64,000 bases of DNA from Progne subis subis (Eukaryota; Chordata; Aves; Passeriformes; Hirundinidae). Positions 27,461 to 42,083 of this stretch are shown here, piece after piece. The notes under the pieces were generated by a model, which searched no databases, was not told the DNA's origin, and saw only the letters and a program-made list of their open reading frames with translations. The position numbers and the translations under genes were made by a program. Location of the stretch: assembly GCA_022316685.1 (NCBI GenBank), contig JAKJHU010000062.1, positions 588,501 to 652,500 on the forward strand, given 5' to 3'. The number at the start of each line of letters is the position of its first letter. Positions within the stretch are counted from its first letter, which is position 1.

Positions 27461-30400
27461 AAAGGAGTGACTAAAATCAGACTGTAAAGGAAGTGACTCA
27501 GAGAGGAGCTGGATTTACACTACCAAGATATTTCCCCACAGAAAAATGGGGCTAGCATAACAATAGTCTCAAAAATAGGTACCCCAATGAAATTTATCTT
27601 TTCTGTGACACAGGTACTGCAATATTCATGATGAAAGGGACGCCCTAAGCCACACAACCAGGAAAAAAATAGGATAAACTTAAGAAAATATGAACCACTC
27701 TGCCTTGGCAATTTTGAAGTGGGTTCATTCCTGTGACAAATGAACTGCACAGTCAATGGCTGGTAGGAATGAATGGAAAGGGCAGGTAAAAACCACAAAG
27801 ACCTTTCAATAGGAAAGCAGAACAGCTCATTTAGAGATGAATGGAGCTTTTAGTCTAAGGACAGCTCCATGTGTATCACAAAAAGAGATAATTAAACCCA
27901 AAATGTGCAACTACATAAAATTAGTCCATTTGCAAGCAAAAGGGGAACTGGAACAGGGATATATCCTTCAATGCAAATGAGTTATGTTTGAGACAGTCCC
28001 CAATGCTTTTCAATTTAAGAAAATACATTTCTCTTTTTTTTTTTTTTCACTAGAAATGTAAGAACATATCAATCTGTGATATACTTACTACTCTCTTCTG
28101 GTCACTGTATGATTGTAGTGCTCTTTACCTACAAATAGTAAGATTTACACACTTTTCAGTTGTAATTTTCCTAGCTAAGATTCTTTGGTTTTTCTATAAA
28201 GCATCCTAAATAGCAGCTCTTCAGACAACAGCATAGAGCTGTAGTATTTCCATTACTGCTTCTTACAGCTTTACTCAAAAATCCCAACATTATTTTTTAA
28301 CTAAAACACTGTAAGTTTTCTAAAATGACAGATTCCTCCCTTTTATGTTAGGATTCAAGTATATTCTCATGAGGCAACTGAAGTTTCATTTGCAATTTAG
28401 GTTTTGGGAGATATTTTGTCTGCAGTAATTATCAAGAACAAGGTCTTTAAACCAACTCTGACTTCAAAAAAATCTGGCTTTCCCTGAAAGGTGAGCAATT
28501 AAGACTCATGAGAGAAGCTAAATGCACAAAATGGACACACTGGCTCCATTTTTGACTGGCTGCCACAAAACATTAATAAAAGGCTGCTCCTCTCGGACTG
28601 GTCAAGATTAATATCCAACACTTCAAGTGTTTTTTGTCTCAGAGAGTAGATTTTTAAAGTTAGCATAAAAAAAAAAGAAGCAGCAAATGAAGGGAAGGAG
28701 CCAGTTAAATAATAAGATTGCCACCACAGACAATCACATACTTGGCTACCTCATGTGAGCCCTGAAGCCTATTTCAGCATAAATGACAGGGGAACAAAAG
28801 ATGTTACAAAATTCTACTCAGACCACAATTATCCTCCATTCAAAGCTCCCAGGAACAGATTGAGAAATACAGGGATAAAAAACAAACAGAAGGACTCAAG
28901 ACAACAGTACTAAGAAATGCTGCAGTGACACACATTGAGTCAGGATGATTAACTACTGCAAGCTTCCAATGTTTTGTTCTCTCCCTCAGTAGGACCAGAA
29001 AGTACAGAAAATCAGCTGGTGAAACACCAGATATTGAACACAAGATGATTATTAGCAGAAACAATTATTGACTGTTTTGGGGCTCTAGCTGTAACCAGCC
29101 TAGGCAAAAAAAAACCAGGGCACCAGCTGGAACTGCCTTTGCTAGGTAAGCCTGACAGACTCCAAAGCTCTACTGGTGCTTCTGAGCTATGCCCACCTCT
29201 TCAACTCAGTGGCTCTAAAACTGAGTTTCTTTGATCTAGACCAAATAAGAACACAAATTAAACTACTCAAAGACTTTAATCCAAGAATAAAGCTTGCCAT
29301 TATACTCTGAGGTAGGCAAAATATTTAATTCCAAAACAGAGAAAATCTAAGGTACCAGTTTCCTCTGGTAACTGGTGGTTGTTTTCTTTACTACTACTAT
29401 TATTATTAATAATCAGAGATTAGGATGTAAGATTAGATCAGTTCCTGGAACCATATCTGCAAACCTGCAGGGATCTATGATCCTTATGCTATCCTTCCAA
29501 GAGCAGGCTAAACTCATTCCTTCAAACACAGGGTATGATAAGCTTAAAACTCATTTTCCTGTGGTTACTTTCTGAGTCAGAAATTTTTCAGTCTAAACTA
29601 CACAGTTCAGTATGGGAAAAAAATCTGTTTATTAAAAAAAAAAAATCTTTTTCACATGCAATGCACTATTTTTACTCTCTTGGTTTTGAGTTTAATTTAG
29701 TTTTGTTTTCTGTCGTAACTATTATTAAAACCTATGTAGAAAATGTAGCGACGGAAAGACATCCCTGTAACAGAAATGTATTTTTAGTAATAAAACTGCC
29801 TTAAAGTAAAATTTCTAAGAAGGGGAGAAAGAGAAGAGAGGGAAGACAGGGACTAAAACTTGGTGGGGGTGGGAGAGAAGGAGGCATGAAATGCTACCTA
29901 AACTCAAAAAAAAAAAACCAAACCCCAATCCTGTTTCATTTTCATATCCTACATGGAAGAACTTCAGTCTGAAGTAGTGTGGGTGGGACTTACCATCAAG
30001 TGATCCAGGACTGACAGCTATGAACTGCCCCAACTGTATCCATAAGAGGATGAAGCAACTCATTAATAACGGATTGGTGGATATGGGAATGATAAACACT
30101 ACTATACCTAGAATTGCAGGTACAGATTAAGGGGAGAAAGAAAGAGAAAGTTAGAAAATACTGCGCAGGAAATACAGTCAGCTCAATGGTCCTGCATTCC
30201 CGACTTCCTTACTCTTTTCAGAGAAGTGAACCATGAACAGCCACTGCCAGTGCTTCTACTGAATTTAACAAAAGCAGCTCTTACTCCAGCACAGAATGTG
30301 CACCATCAGCCACGATCCAAAATTCAATGTGGAAGTGTAAAGTAGGAGAGAAAATATCTCATAGTGTAAGCAGCTCAGCTGCAAAATGCACAAACCCCCT

Positions 30401-33400
30401 GAAGTTTATCACTATTTAGTTTTACACTCCCTGCCATTTATAGATTAAAAGGAACAGGGATAAAGAAGCAATAACAGTTTCTTCACCTGCTTTTGTTAAA
30501 GAACAGGACCTTTGGGCACTATTACTGCAAAGAAGAAGGCTCAGCTCACTTTTTAAGAAATCCTCCAGTGATGGCATTTTTCAATTGATGTATTGGAAAA
30601 AATAAAGAGATTTTTTTTTTTTTTGAATAAGACATAATGTATGCTACAATGAGCCTTACCTTGAAAGGTTTGTCCCCACTGTGTGTCAGCATATGCCTCT
30701 GCAACCAACTTTGACTTGTTGAAGGTGTATTATATACTTTGCAACCTTTCCACAAGCAAACAAACACCTAATAGAGTAAAAACGTGGTAAGTTTACACAA
30801 GTCAGAGAGAACAGTAAATAAAAAAAATCACATTAGCAAAGAAGGATATTTTTACAACGCTTCACAACACTTCAAAAATTCTGAACAATAACCATTTATT
30901 TTGAAACATATTTCTCATATCTCACCAAGGAAAAAAATAATTACAACTCCAAGTATTCAATAAAACCAGGTCTCTGGAAGAAAATACCAACAGACAGATG
31001 CTCCTGCAGATAAACACAATCAAGAGCAACAGGATCTGCTGTATTTGTGTTTGCACTCAGTATCTGTATCCACCAGATATGGAGACTGAACATTTTTAAA
31101 TAAAAAAAATTGCATTTTCTGGGCAGTAGTTATGAAGTAATTTACCCTCATAAGCAAATAATTTTATTCCTTGAGCATGAAAAAGTAAAAACTCTTAGTT
31201 GTAATGCAGTTTACATACTGGACGTTTTGTATTCTGGAATACCAGATACCTCTAGTTAGGGCCTTATATTCAATTCCTGATGAAGGAAGCTACCATTTCT
31301 CATAGGATTCAAAATCTATGGGTGTTTTGTGATTCCAGTGTACAGAACAATCACATGCACAATAGTGCATTAAGGGGAGCAGAACTTACTCATGCTGCTT
31401 TTCTCTCTCCTCTCATTGTGTTTATCTGTAACTGAGGGAATAAAAAAGCTCAATGAACTTGCCTTTCATTAGAATTTCCTCAACAGGTCTGTGGGTGAAG
31501 GGAGGTAAAGCCCTAATTTGTCACAGCAAAAGAAAGTTCCCAGGAACAGCACTGTTCTTAACACAGGTTTTCAGAAATGCAGGAAACTAATTGGATTTCG
31601 GTTTCTTGTTCTCTTTTGGAGAATAAACCCCCTCAACCTTCAAAAGATTTTATTTTCAAAATGAAAAAGCAGCCACGGGAGTTCTGCGTTCTTGCTCTAT
31701 AATAGATACATAACCCAGCTTTACCCAGACAAAGCTGCAAACCTCTCAGTGTCTGTGTGACTGACCCAGACCCACAAGGCCCAAGCCCCTAAACCTTCGG
31801 GGTCTGCCAGCCTCAGTTTTGAGATCCCCTCAAAGGCACAGAATTGGAATTTCTGAGATTTCTGGCTCTGCAACAGCTCCATAAGTGTGCCAGCATTCCC
31901 ATCAGTAACTGCAGGGCACTTGGCAAAGGTGTGTAACTGGGAACTTAGAGAAGGGGAAAAATACAAGGACTTGGGTTTGCAACCACACACTGTCTAGAGA
32001 AGGCTCCTTGGGAATCCAAAATATTTCTGAAGCAACATCTTTTGGAAATAAAACTGTTTTGTCAGAAAGTTTCCCAGGCCCTCCATGGATATATCTGGTT
32101 CAGACTGGAGCCACGAACCTCGGTATTAGCTCGAAAAAAATACATTTTACCATGCAAAGATGTTTATCCTATTCCTTTCCATTCTCAATGAGCAACTACT
32201 TTAACCCCTGCTTTTCTTCAAATTTACAGCCACTGGCAGTTAAGTACGATCTGAAATCCCATCAAAAGCACAAATTCCAACACACTCGAACACCTCACCG
32301 GCAGGTGGCAGACAAATCCCTGAAACAAACCCACCAGGACACATCCCCCTTGCACAGCACCACGCTGGAACGCCTCAAAAAATCAACTCCAGCAGGGGAA
32401 TTCAAAAGTGTGAACTGAATGCAAGAGCTATCAGACACTTTGTGCTTCCAACAACCTCCTCTCTCAAATATACAAATACAGTCCAACATCTTCTAAATAG
32501 AAATATCCACAAATCACGTCATGTGAAATGTAAGTGACAGGAAATAAAATACAGAAAAAAAAAACAAACCCCAACCCAAAATCTGCAGAACCTTCCAGCT
32601 CCTTTTTAAGAAATTTAAAGGAGTCATGGATGGGATAACAAAGATCCAAACACCTTATTCATGGTTTCATCCAGGTTTCGTGTAACACTTTTATACATCT
32701 GTGGACAGAACTCAGAAATCATCTCACTGGCGGCTAAAAAGCCACTACACTGGATGGATGATTCTGCTTAGATATCAGACTGAAAAAAGCCATCAAATAC
32801 AAAGCTGAAAAGTTCAATCATGCCAAAAAATATTAGCTAAATACAGCCAGAGTCACAGCTGTCTCAGTGACACATTTACATAATAAATTATTTAAAGTAA
32901 TGGAAATTAGCATCTTATTTAAGTTTTTTATTCACTGAAGATAAAGTACAACAGGACAAAAAGTCAAAAGATAACAACTATTCTACTTCAAGAAGTGGTA
33001 TTACCTCTCCAGAAACTGAAGAGCTGCCACACATAGTGCCTAAAGCAGGCAGATTGCTTGTGCAAGGTAGTTTACGTGATATATTCAGGCATCAGAGGTA
33101 ATTTGGGAGGTGGAAGATGGGAGGCAGTTAAGTACAAAGTTGAAATTACTCTACTAGAAGATGTTTTTAAACACTAAATTTGAGACCAATTATCATTTGT
33201 CCAGGGATTAGACTGGAATTTACATGCTTATGTATGCAACTCAAATTTAAAAAGAGGTAAACTTGCCATCAGTATTACACACAGAGCTGTTTTGTTAAGA
33301 CTTGGTACTCTTGAGTCAGTCTTACATCTACCCTATTTACATTATGGATAGATTTTACCTGTAGAGAGACTCTTGGTAACAGTTATTAAGATGTGACTTC

Positions 33401-36400
33401 ATCTGAGTTCACATGCAGGAACACGTACACTAAGAGTTTTAAGAAAACGAATTCCAAGTGTAAATATTTAAAGACACACCAGCAGCTTCAGGATGTTGAG
33501 AAGTCAACACACTATCAAAACCCTGGCAGTCTTAATTTATTGAAAAGAACTGACTACATTCTTACAGTTAGGCCACTAACTTTGCTGCCGCTAGTTACAA
33601 AACCGGAATTTTGAAACAGAAAATTTGCTGCTGTCATTCAAGAGCAAAATATTGGCTTATAAGAAAGAAGGAAAACCCAAAAGTAACACCAACCCCTCCT
33701 CGCTGACCATCCACGTGTATGGAGCGAATGTGATCCGCCAGGTCCGGGCTGGAGCTGAAGCAGGCGTGGCAGTGATCCCAACAACAGTTATAGGCAATGC
33801 TTTTGGCAGAGGAGGCAGGAACTCCCTGTCCATTCATCATCACCGGCGTGGAACGCCCACTGGAAATTGTGCTGTCTACGTCCATGATAGTGCTGCTTAT
33901 GCTGCAAGAGGAAAAAAAAAAAAAAAGAAAACTAAATCCAAGTTTGTATTTTTGTTGCATGTGAACAGAGCAAATAAAACTGTAGCTCTTTTGTTTCAGG
34001 TATCTTTAGATGGGTTGAAAAGAAAACCTTGCTGAGATTTATTATTTAGTGTGGTTCATCACTTTATTCATAAATGTACAGTTAGGAAACAGCTAGTTCC
34101 TCAACAGTGTAACTTCTTCTGGACACTGGGAACAAAAGGGAGGAATGGAAAATCCTCAAAATATTGAGCCCAGCATCCCCTGCCAACACTAGAGCCTGAA
34201 AAAGATTACAGCACTTCAGTTCTACATAGGTGCTCCCACGTGGCCCCAGCACAGCGCCCATCGTGTGCACGGTCTATACTGCTGCTGTTTGTTTCGGTTT
34301 GGAAAACGCTTCCAGAGAAGCCAGAATCGGCAGAGGAAATCTGTGGCCAGCAGGGGTCACTTTCATCAGCCTTTCTGCTCTGTGCCTTGGCAGATAGAGA
34401 GACAAGCATCAAACGATCAGAAAAAACTTGCCGAGTATGCTCTTCCCATATATAAGCAAAAAGTACAGAGATGGATGTTCTCCCCCATTAAATAGCTACT
34501 GATACACCTTTCTTTATCTTGTTAACCTGCTCAGTTGCCATGAGGACCACAAACCCACAGCCTTGTAGAACAGCTCATCTTTGACAGGACCTCAAAGACC
34601 AGGTGGTCAAATCTGCTTAAACAGGAACGAGTGAGATCAGATTGCCTGAGGTCTTGTCCAGTGGAGTTGTTAATGGGCGTGTTCAAAGGCTGGGATTTCT
34701 GCTGCCTTTCTGAACAATTTTCTCAATGGCTGACTAACCTTGTTGTGGGGGAGGGAGGAAGTTTCCCAACATCTCATCAGAATTTCCAGTGCTGCAACTT
34801 CTGTCTCTTGTCTCTCATCCTTGGCAGCTGCAGGGCTGAGATGACTCTGCCTTCTCCATTGTTAAACCTCCCTATCAGATCACTGAACACAAAAAACCCT
34901 GGCCTCCTCCTCCCAAAACGGAAGGAACACACACACTCAGCCCCTCTGTGTATTGGATTTGCTTCAGCAACCTAACCACCTTGGAGAGCCTCCACCAGAT
35001 CCTCTCCAGTGCCTGTATAAATGTTAAACCATTCTGCTTAAGGTACAGGTGCTGTTCCTTATTTTCACCAGCTGTTTACATGCCCAGCATTGCTCTATTA
35101 CACACTGAGATGAATGAAAGTAAAAACTCCATTAGTCAAAATCTGAAGATACCATTAGCACTGTTTGCTCTTCTGCTCTAAGAGACTCTACCAGTGATTT
35201 CACACCTTATCTGGACCTTTTTGAATCACCACTATGCTAGCAGGTTTATTTCTGTGACAGACCTTAAAATAATCACAGGTATTTGCTTTGTTTAGATTTC
35301 CCATTCTCACCCACCATGTAGATTCCACTGCATTTATCAATAAAAAGTGACTTAGTCTAAATAACAGATTCCCTTTAGCAATACTCAAAGTTATAAGCTT
35401 AGTTTTAACTACTCTGAGTAATTTGGTCTCATTAACAAACTCTTATCTCAAGAGATACCAGCAATATAACACAAGCCAACCACAGAACCCTTAAAAATCA
35501 TCTTCCAACTCATTTGCCTCCATCTGTTATTAAAACTGACCAACCTATTTTTAGGTCTTTGTCTTCCAAGTTAAAAAGGAAGTTTCAGGTGCCTTTTCAA
35601 CACCTTTTTGCTTTAAAGAAGGTATATCAAATACAGAGTTCCTAAATGCTGCACAAATACCACATGCCTTTCTTCCACCCCCCTCCCAATTTCAAACAAG
35701 ATCTAACAATTTAGGAGGCATCACTCCTATGCACAGAAATCATGCAGGTTATTTGCTGCTACACAGCAGTCTTCCATGTGTCCATTATTTTTATTTTCTT
35801 TCCTTTTCTACACCTTGAATACACAGAGCTTTCCATGATCCCTCCCCAGGTCTCCCTTCCTTCCACAGTAATCTTGATTCCTTTCATGACACAACCTCCC
35901 AATCTGTCACTAGCAATTAAAAAAATAGTCCACTAGGCCTGAGCTGAACCTCCCAGCCCCAACACCATTAACAGCCACTAACTACACATACTCTAACAGC
36001 ATTTTAGGATCCCTGCAGGAGGAAATTGTCAGAAGCTTTATCTGCAAAACCTGTTGCAAGTAATCCTAATTTTTCCACTGTGCCAGGCTCACAATAGATG
36101 CAATTATGGGACTGACATCTTCTACTTCCTCAACTGATGACTAGGCCAAAAATGATCCCCAACAATAAAGTCTGTAAAACTGCACCGCGAAAGCAAGATT
36201 TACCCATGATGACAGAAAAATTGAATAATTAATTACAGTTAATTGTGCCACCGCCCCATCTCCCTCTCTGTTTAGGCTATCCAAATACAGCCTTCTCAAA
36301 ATCACACTTGGAAGCAGGTTTGGACACACAGAATGGCACAAAGCCCAGGCACTTGTGCCACAGACAGCGCTGTTACACGGATCAGTGCTCCCGACAGGAA

Positions 36401-39400
36401 GCTGCTTAGCCAAGGATGGCAAAGCACTGCACACACAGCACTCGTGCAACAGCTGCCTCACACCAGCTCAGGTCAATAAATAACGCTGCCTTTCCCACAG
36501 CTGAAAGGTACCAAAGGAAACTGCTTCCCAAATAGTTTCAAGGAGGAGTTCAAAGCTGTTTCCAGTCAGTACGAGTTTCTACACCCACAGTCCATTCTCA
36601 CACACCCCACAAACAGTACAAGCAGATTTCTGACTGAGAGGATGTGAGGTGCTGGTGACCACAGGGTAGAATATGAGGGGTATTCAACGCAGTTCCCTGG
36701 GTTTACAGTCTGGTCTGAAGTGGGAAAACAATGAGAAAACATAACACTGAACAAGTTCTGTGAGAGCATTTTGGGGCACCCCAAAATGAAGTGCACCCTC
36801 TCACAGGTGTGTGTATGTGTGTGTGTGGTTTCTCTCTTCCACAGGCAGAAAATCTGCTTAATTCCTCTAAGAGGAGATAAAAAACCCTGAAAGTTATCAG
36901 CCCAAAGCACGAGAGTTTAGTTCACATTGCCAGCGCAGTGCAACAGACCTTGACACAAAATCACAGGTCTCTAATTTTACAGCCGAAGGAATGCAAATGC
37001 TTAGGCTTTGTGGTTTTTTTATAAGCTATGCTACCTTCTTCTGGAGAAAAAAAATGTGAAAGTCAACTGATCCCAGCAAAAGCTATTGTGACAAGTACAA
37101 TTATTAATGGCATAAGAAACCAGTAACAAGCCAATTTAGCTGTTACTGTTTAAATGTTTGCTGGCTTCGGGTTTAATAGCCTCTGTGTTTGCTAAGGGCT
37201 AACAGATTAACATGGTATGAAAATTTTGTATCAGAGGAACAGGAATAAAAAAAAGTCTGCCCATAGCACTTAAATCAACTAGTAGCATGTAGAATTTGGA
37301 AACTGAGAATGAACACACTGGACTATGATTCTATAAGCTATTCAAAATCCTGTCTAAAAATGGGAAAAAATATAACTCAAATCCAGTTGAGCAGTAACAG
37401 TTCAATATTTAAGACAAAATACCCTCTTTTTCTTCTAGTTTGAAGAAGTTTGAGCACAACATTGAAGAGCACAAATACTGCTGTAACAGAAACTACTAGA
37501 GAATTATCTCAATTGTCCATAAAACAATATGACCAGGAGTCACACAACAAGAGATCACTAGGCTTTGGATGGATTTTCTTGGTAGGCTCTAACACGAGAA
37601 ACTCACTGCCCTGGCACACTCCTCCTCTAGTTACAAGGCTGTTAAATAAAAACGTAACATACATTTTTTGTTTCTTCTTCTGTGCCTCCAGAACCAGCGT
37701 ATTTCAGGCGATCAGGTGCCTCTCAGTACTAAAAAATCTAGAATTAGCTTCTGTCTCACTTAGCAAGTTCTGTCCCTCCTTAAAGAGGCTGCAAAGAGAA
37801 TCTGTGAAAGACCAGTGCCCAGTACAGCTCCAGTGTGAGTAGTTTTCACACACTGAGAGAACATCAGGAAGCTTTTCAGAGAATAGTCTGAAAATGTAAC
37901 ATCAAAGACGCTGACTTGGGCGGTCTCTTGACCTGCCCATTTCAAGATGAAGCAGAAAGATAAGTTTTACAGTCAGAGCTGAGGCTGCTACGAAGTTTGT
38001 GAAGACTTAACTGCAACACTGTGCCTGTTAGAGCTGCCAGGTCACCGACTTTTTTGTTTCTCAGAATTTCAGACAGGGCGTGAGGACAGGACACACAAGC
38101 AAGTAAGATGTGTGCACAAACACTGAGAACTACAGAAAAAGGGTGTGTATCCTTCAGTCCATGAACAGGGCTTTTCAATCCAATACAACTTTCTATCTGC
38201 TTGGGATGATCTGACAGAAGGAAAGGTTCCTTAACAAAGGGAAGGTAGTAATGGAAATTACATCCTTCTGCTTTCTCACCCCAAATCCGTAAAGCCTACA
38301 AGTGGGAAAATAATAATGTGCCTAAGAGGAGAAAACAAGGTAAGAAAAACACAGGCATCATGGTAAAAGAACAGAGACACTGAAAGAGATTTTTAGCTAG
38401 CTAAGTTAAAGCAAGCTTTTCTGCCTTTTGCTAAGTCCCTTTCTGGCAGGCAGATCTGTTTAAAGCCTGCCTGCCACTATCAAAGCAGAACGACACGAGC
38501 AGAACCGAAGCTCCTGTGGCACTCCCCTCTCACCAGTGACAGACAGGTCTGGGTTTGCTCCCAAGCTGTAGGCAGGCTCCAGCTCCATTGTAATGGATCT
38601 ATAGACCATGGCCTGATGAAGAACATTAGACATTTGAGTTTCAGAGAGTTCAGCTCAGGGGTCATCCCAAACAATAGAGCATCAAAAACAGTCACTGCTG
38701 GAGAGAGCCTGCATACACAATAGCAGTTTTTAAGAAGCACCATTCAAAAGACTGACTAATTACTAAAATTTAGAACTGTTACAGCAAGCACAACATGATC
38801 TTCGAGCTTGTTGTCCCTATTTTCAAACTAATTGAGAACCTGAATCAACCTGACGCAAAAATCACAGATCTAGAGGCAAGAACTGAATGTCTTTCTGAAA
38901 TGCCTTACTAAACCCAGACCTCATTTCTAAGAGTCTGCAAACACTGGCAGGGTCTGTCAAATGCAGCAAGGCAAAACTGAAAACACAGAATCTTCTCAGA
39001 GGGGTCAGACATTTTTCTCTCCTCCTACAAATTCTTCCTCTACCAAGAGATCAACGGCTTTGAAACTATACTGACATTTAAAATGTATTCATTAAGCAAA
39101 ACCATGCAAGCTTAAATAGAGGAATAATTACCTCAAAGGCATTGTTTCAGGTCTTATTTTTACCTGTGGCTAGAAATAATACTATCTTCATTATCAAGAA
39201 CACTAAGGTATTTTTAGCAGCACTTTCATGTTAAAAAGGCTAGTGCTTGCACAATCAAATGCGTCTAGCTGGTTAATTTAGTTCAAACTCTACTTAAAAA
39301 CAATCCTGAAATAAAAAATAATACCTAAAAGCTTGTAAGAAGCTGCCAGTCATTTTTAGTTCATAGAAAATAAAAAGCATTTTTCAAGCACTCTAAATTC

Positions 39401-42047
39401 TGGATTATTCCTTTAAGGATCTGAGCACAATTAAACCACTGTTGGAGTTCTGTAAATATGGATAGTTTTTATAAGGAAAAAAACACAAAATCCAAATTAC
39501 GATTTTAAGAAGTACAAATTTTAAACTACATATTATACACCTGGCCCCTAACTTTTGCATACATTTAAATGTGATTGAAACAATAACGAGATTATGATTT
39601 CATGCATTAAATAAAATGGTATACTGCACATCACTGCTGACACACGCCTGGCTCTCCAAGGAGATTGTTTTCCTCACTACCGCAAGTAATACCTTCTATT
39701 GAATTTAATGAATGAAATGCTCAAAATTTATTCTTTCAGAACAACAGGGAGTAAGAGTCGAGAAGGTACATCACCAAAAAACCTGAAAGAACGGCAAAAT
39801 CATTTCGTTTTTCATTTCCACCAAGTCCCATTAGCAATCGCCCACTTGATGGGAGAGCAGAGCCAGGCACTGAACACATGCACAAAAGCCCAATCAATTT
39901 GCTATTATACTTTTAATGTTTGCTCAACATACTCCCCGTAGACCTTGACTGGAGTAAGCTTCCCTCAGGCAAACCCCAGCCCTAACAGATGGGCCTTAGA
40001 GCGTGCCCTGGAGGGTCAGCGAGCAGCGCTTCAGCCTGATCAACAGGAGCTCATCTCGGGTTCAGGCACCAACAGCGCCCAGATGTTCAGTGTGGGACGG
40101 AACCAAAGGACCCAGCTGAATTCGGCTGAGGCCAGACGATGCTGACACATCCTAGATGGAAAATCCTTCATTTTGGAAAGCATCGAACGAAAAACAACAG
40201 CAATTTCAGCGAGCGCGCACGGCAGGGTCGCTGAAACCAACACTACTGAGCAGCCATCGAGCTGCACGCTGCATTACTGCAGGTTTTGAGAAGAGTTTCT
40301 TCTGAAATGCACAGCGATACTCCAGCCATAAAACATCAAATCAGCAGATTGTCTCCGAAAACAAATGTTACAAACCTGACTGGAAGTAAGTAAACAGGTT
40401 AAGGATTTAAAAACAAACAAATAAACCAAACAAAAATAAATACCCTGCTAGTTCCTTTCTCTTTTATTAGTTAGGGAAATACTGTCATTTCTCTTACAGC
40501 TGCAGCTACATTGGTCTAATGCATGAGGGAAGCTTGAGAAAGAAAACTGAATTGTCACAGTCACATAAAACAGCTTCAGCATAATGGGAACACTGTGAAT
40601 GACAGTCAACTACACCTCACAGCAACTTCAAGGGTTAAAACTTAGAAATCAACAGAAAAGCTTTTACCACCCTGAAGACTAAATCACAACTAGGTACTAA
40701 TCCCAAAAGAAAACAAACAGCACCAACTGCAATCATTCAATTACAAACACCAAGTCAAAACAGAAACATCGAAAGAAAATAATAATGACATGCTTAGTGA
40801 CATCCCCCAGCATCTCATTATTTTCACTGCACTAAGAAAACTCGAGAGCGAAAACAAAAACTTCACCATTTTCCCCACTATTCCTATTACTTTCCAAGGT
40901 GAGGGGTGGAAAATTGCGGTGTACAGCTCTGGCCAAGGGACAAGTTCCACAAAAACAACAGCTTTTCAACACCACCAAATTCAAAGTAACTTGCACTCGC
41001 TACTTTCTAATGCAATCAAAGTTCAAGTGAAGATAAATACTCACAGAACATCAAAATGATCAAATTATTAACCCTCAACTCCTATCACTGAGAGGAGGAT
41101 CTTCCTACCTGTCCTATTTTAAAATATCTCCATCAATTCCGAATATCTGAGCCACAGATACAACAGATTAGTAACAGAAATTGTTCTTCTGGCTCCTAAA
41201 CAAAAGCAGAGGAAGAAGAAATTCCTGTGTTTTTGTACTGGATTTAATTAGTACTAAATTAATATAATTAATTAATAAGATTTACAGTTTTGCTGACATT
41301 CAATGAACATTAAGCAAACTGTAATGACAATGTCTTTCTGAAGTTAATATCACAACATCTGCATGTGGGTACCAGTACACAATAAAATGCAGGGCTCTAA
41401 ACAATTATACACAGGTGGCCAAGGAGATGTCAGTTCACCTTTTTGCTTTATGTTCTCTAAATAATGATGTCCATTTAAAAGGTAGATTAAAACAGGTCCT
41501 AAGAAAAACAGAGCTCAGAAAACAAGAGAATCACCATGAGCCAGCAACACAGCAGAAATGTTTGAGATTTGCCTGATCTTTTTTTGTTCCTCTGCCCATC
41601 TTTGGTAAATTTGGTATTTTATGATACATCTAAGATTGGTAACAGATAAACTCCTCCTACTAAATTTCAGTAATTTATCAATTTAATTCCCTAAACCAAA
41701 CATTTACGTTTCACAAGCAAAACAGTTTGTCTTACTTTAATGGATGTAGTTTGATTGTGGCATGAAAAAAAAACCATTTTGCTTTAGAGCTCTTACAGTT
41801 CCTTTTCATCGATCCAGCAACCAGCCCAGAGAGAATCTTCAAAGGAGACAGAAAGCAACTTCAGCTGCCTGCACATCTAAGGTTTTTTGGGGTTTTTTTT
41901 TTGGCTGATTTTGCTGAGAAAACTATTTCAATTTTAACTTTTAAATAGAAAGTATCTGAAGTAATTTCATGACTGATAAGGATCATTTTCTGAGCTCAGG
42001 AAAACCTACCACCAGTAAGAAAAAAATAATGTATGTGGATAAACTAC

Positions 42048-42083
<36 letters not shown>

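Larger units (their letters stand above)
23091..30659 (-). other. AEBP2 intron 3
   Basis: 7.6 kb, bounded by GTAAGG and CTCACCAG. It holds two short antisense CR1 tails (24961-25080, 26767-26835) and a 38-base A run at 27421. No extra exon was recognised. Confidence 0.85.

Noticed and set aside
31721..32418. Plus- and minus-strand ORFs of 89-136 aa in intron 2
   Set aside because: No domain or homology recognised, opposite strands overlap, and no splice or promoter context supports them.
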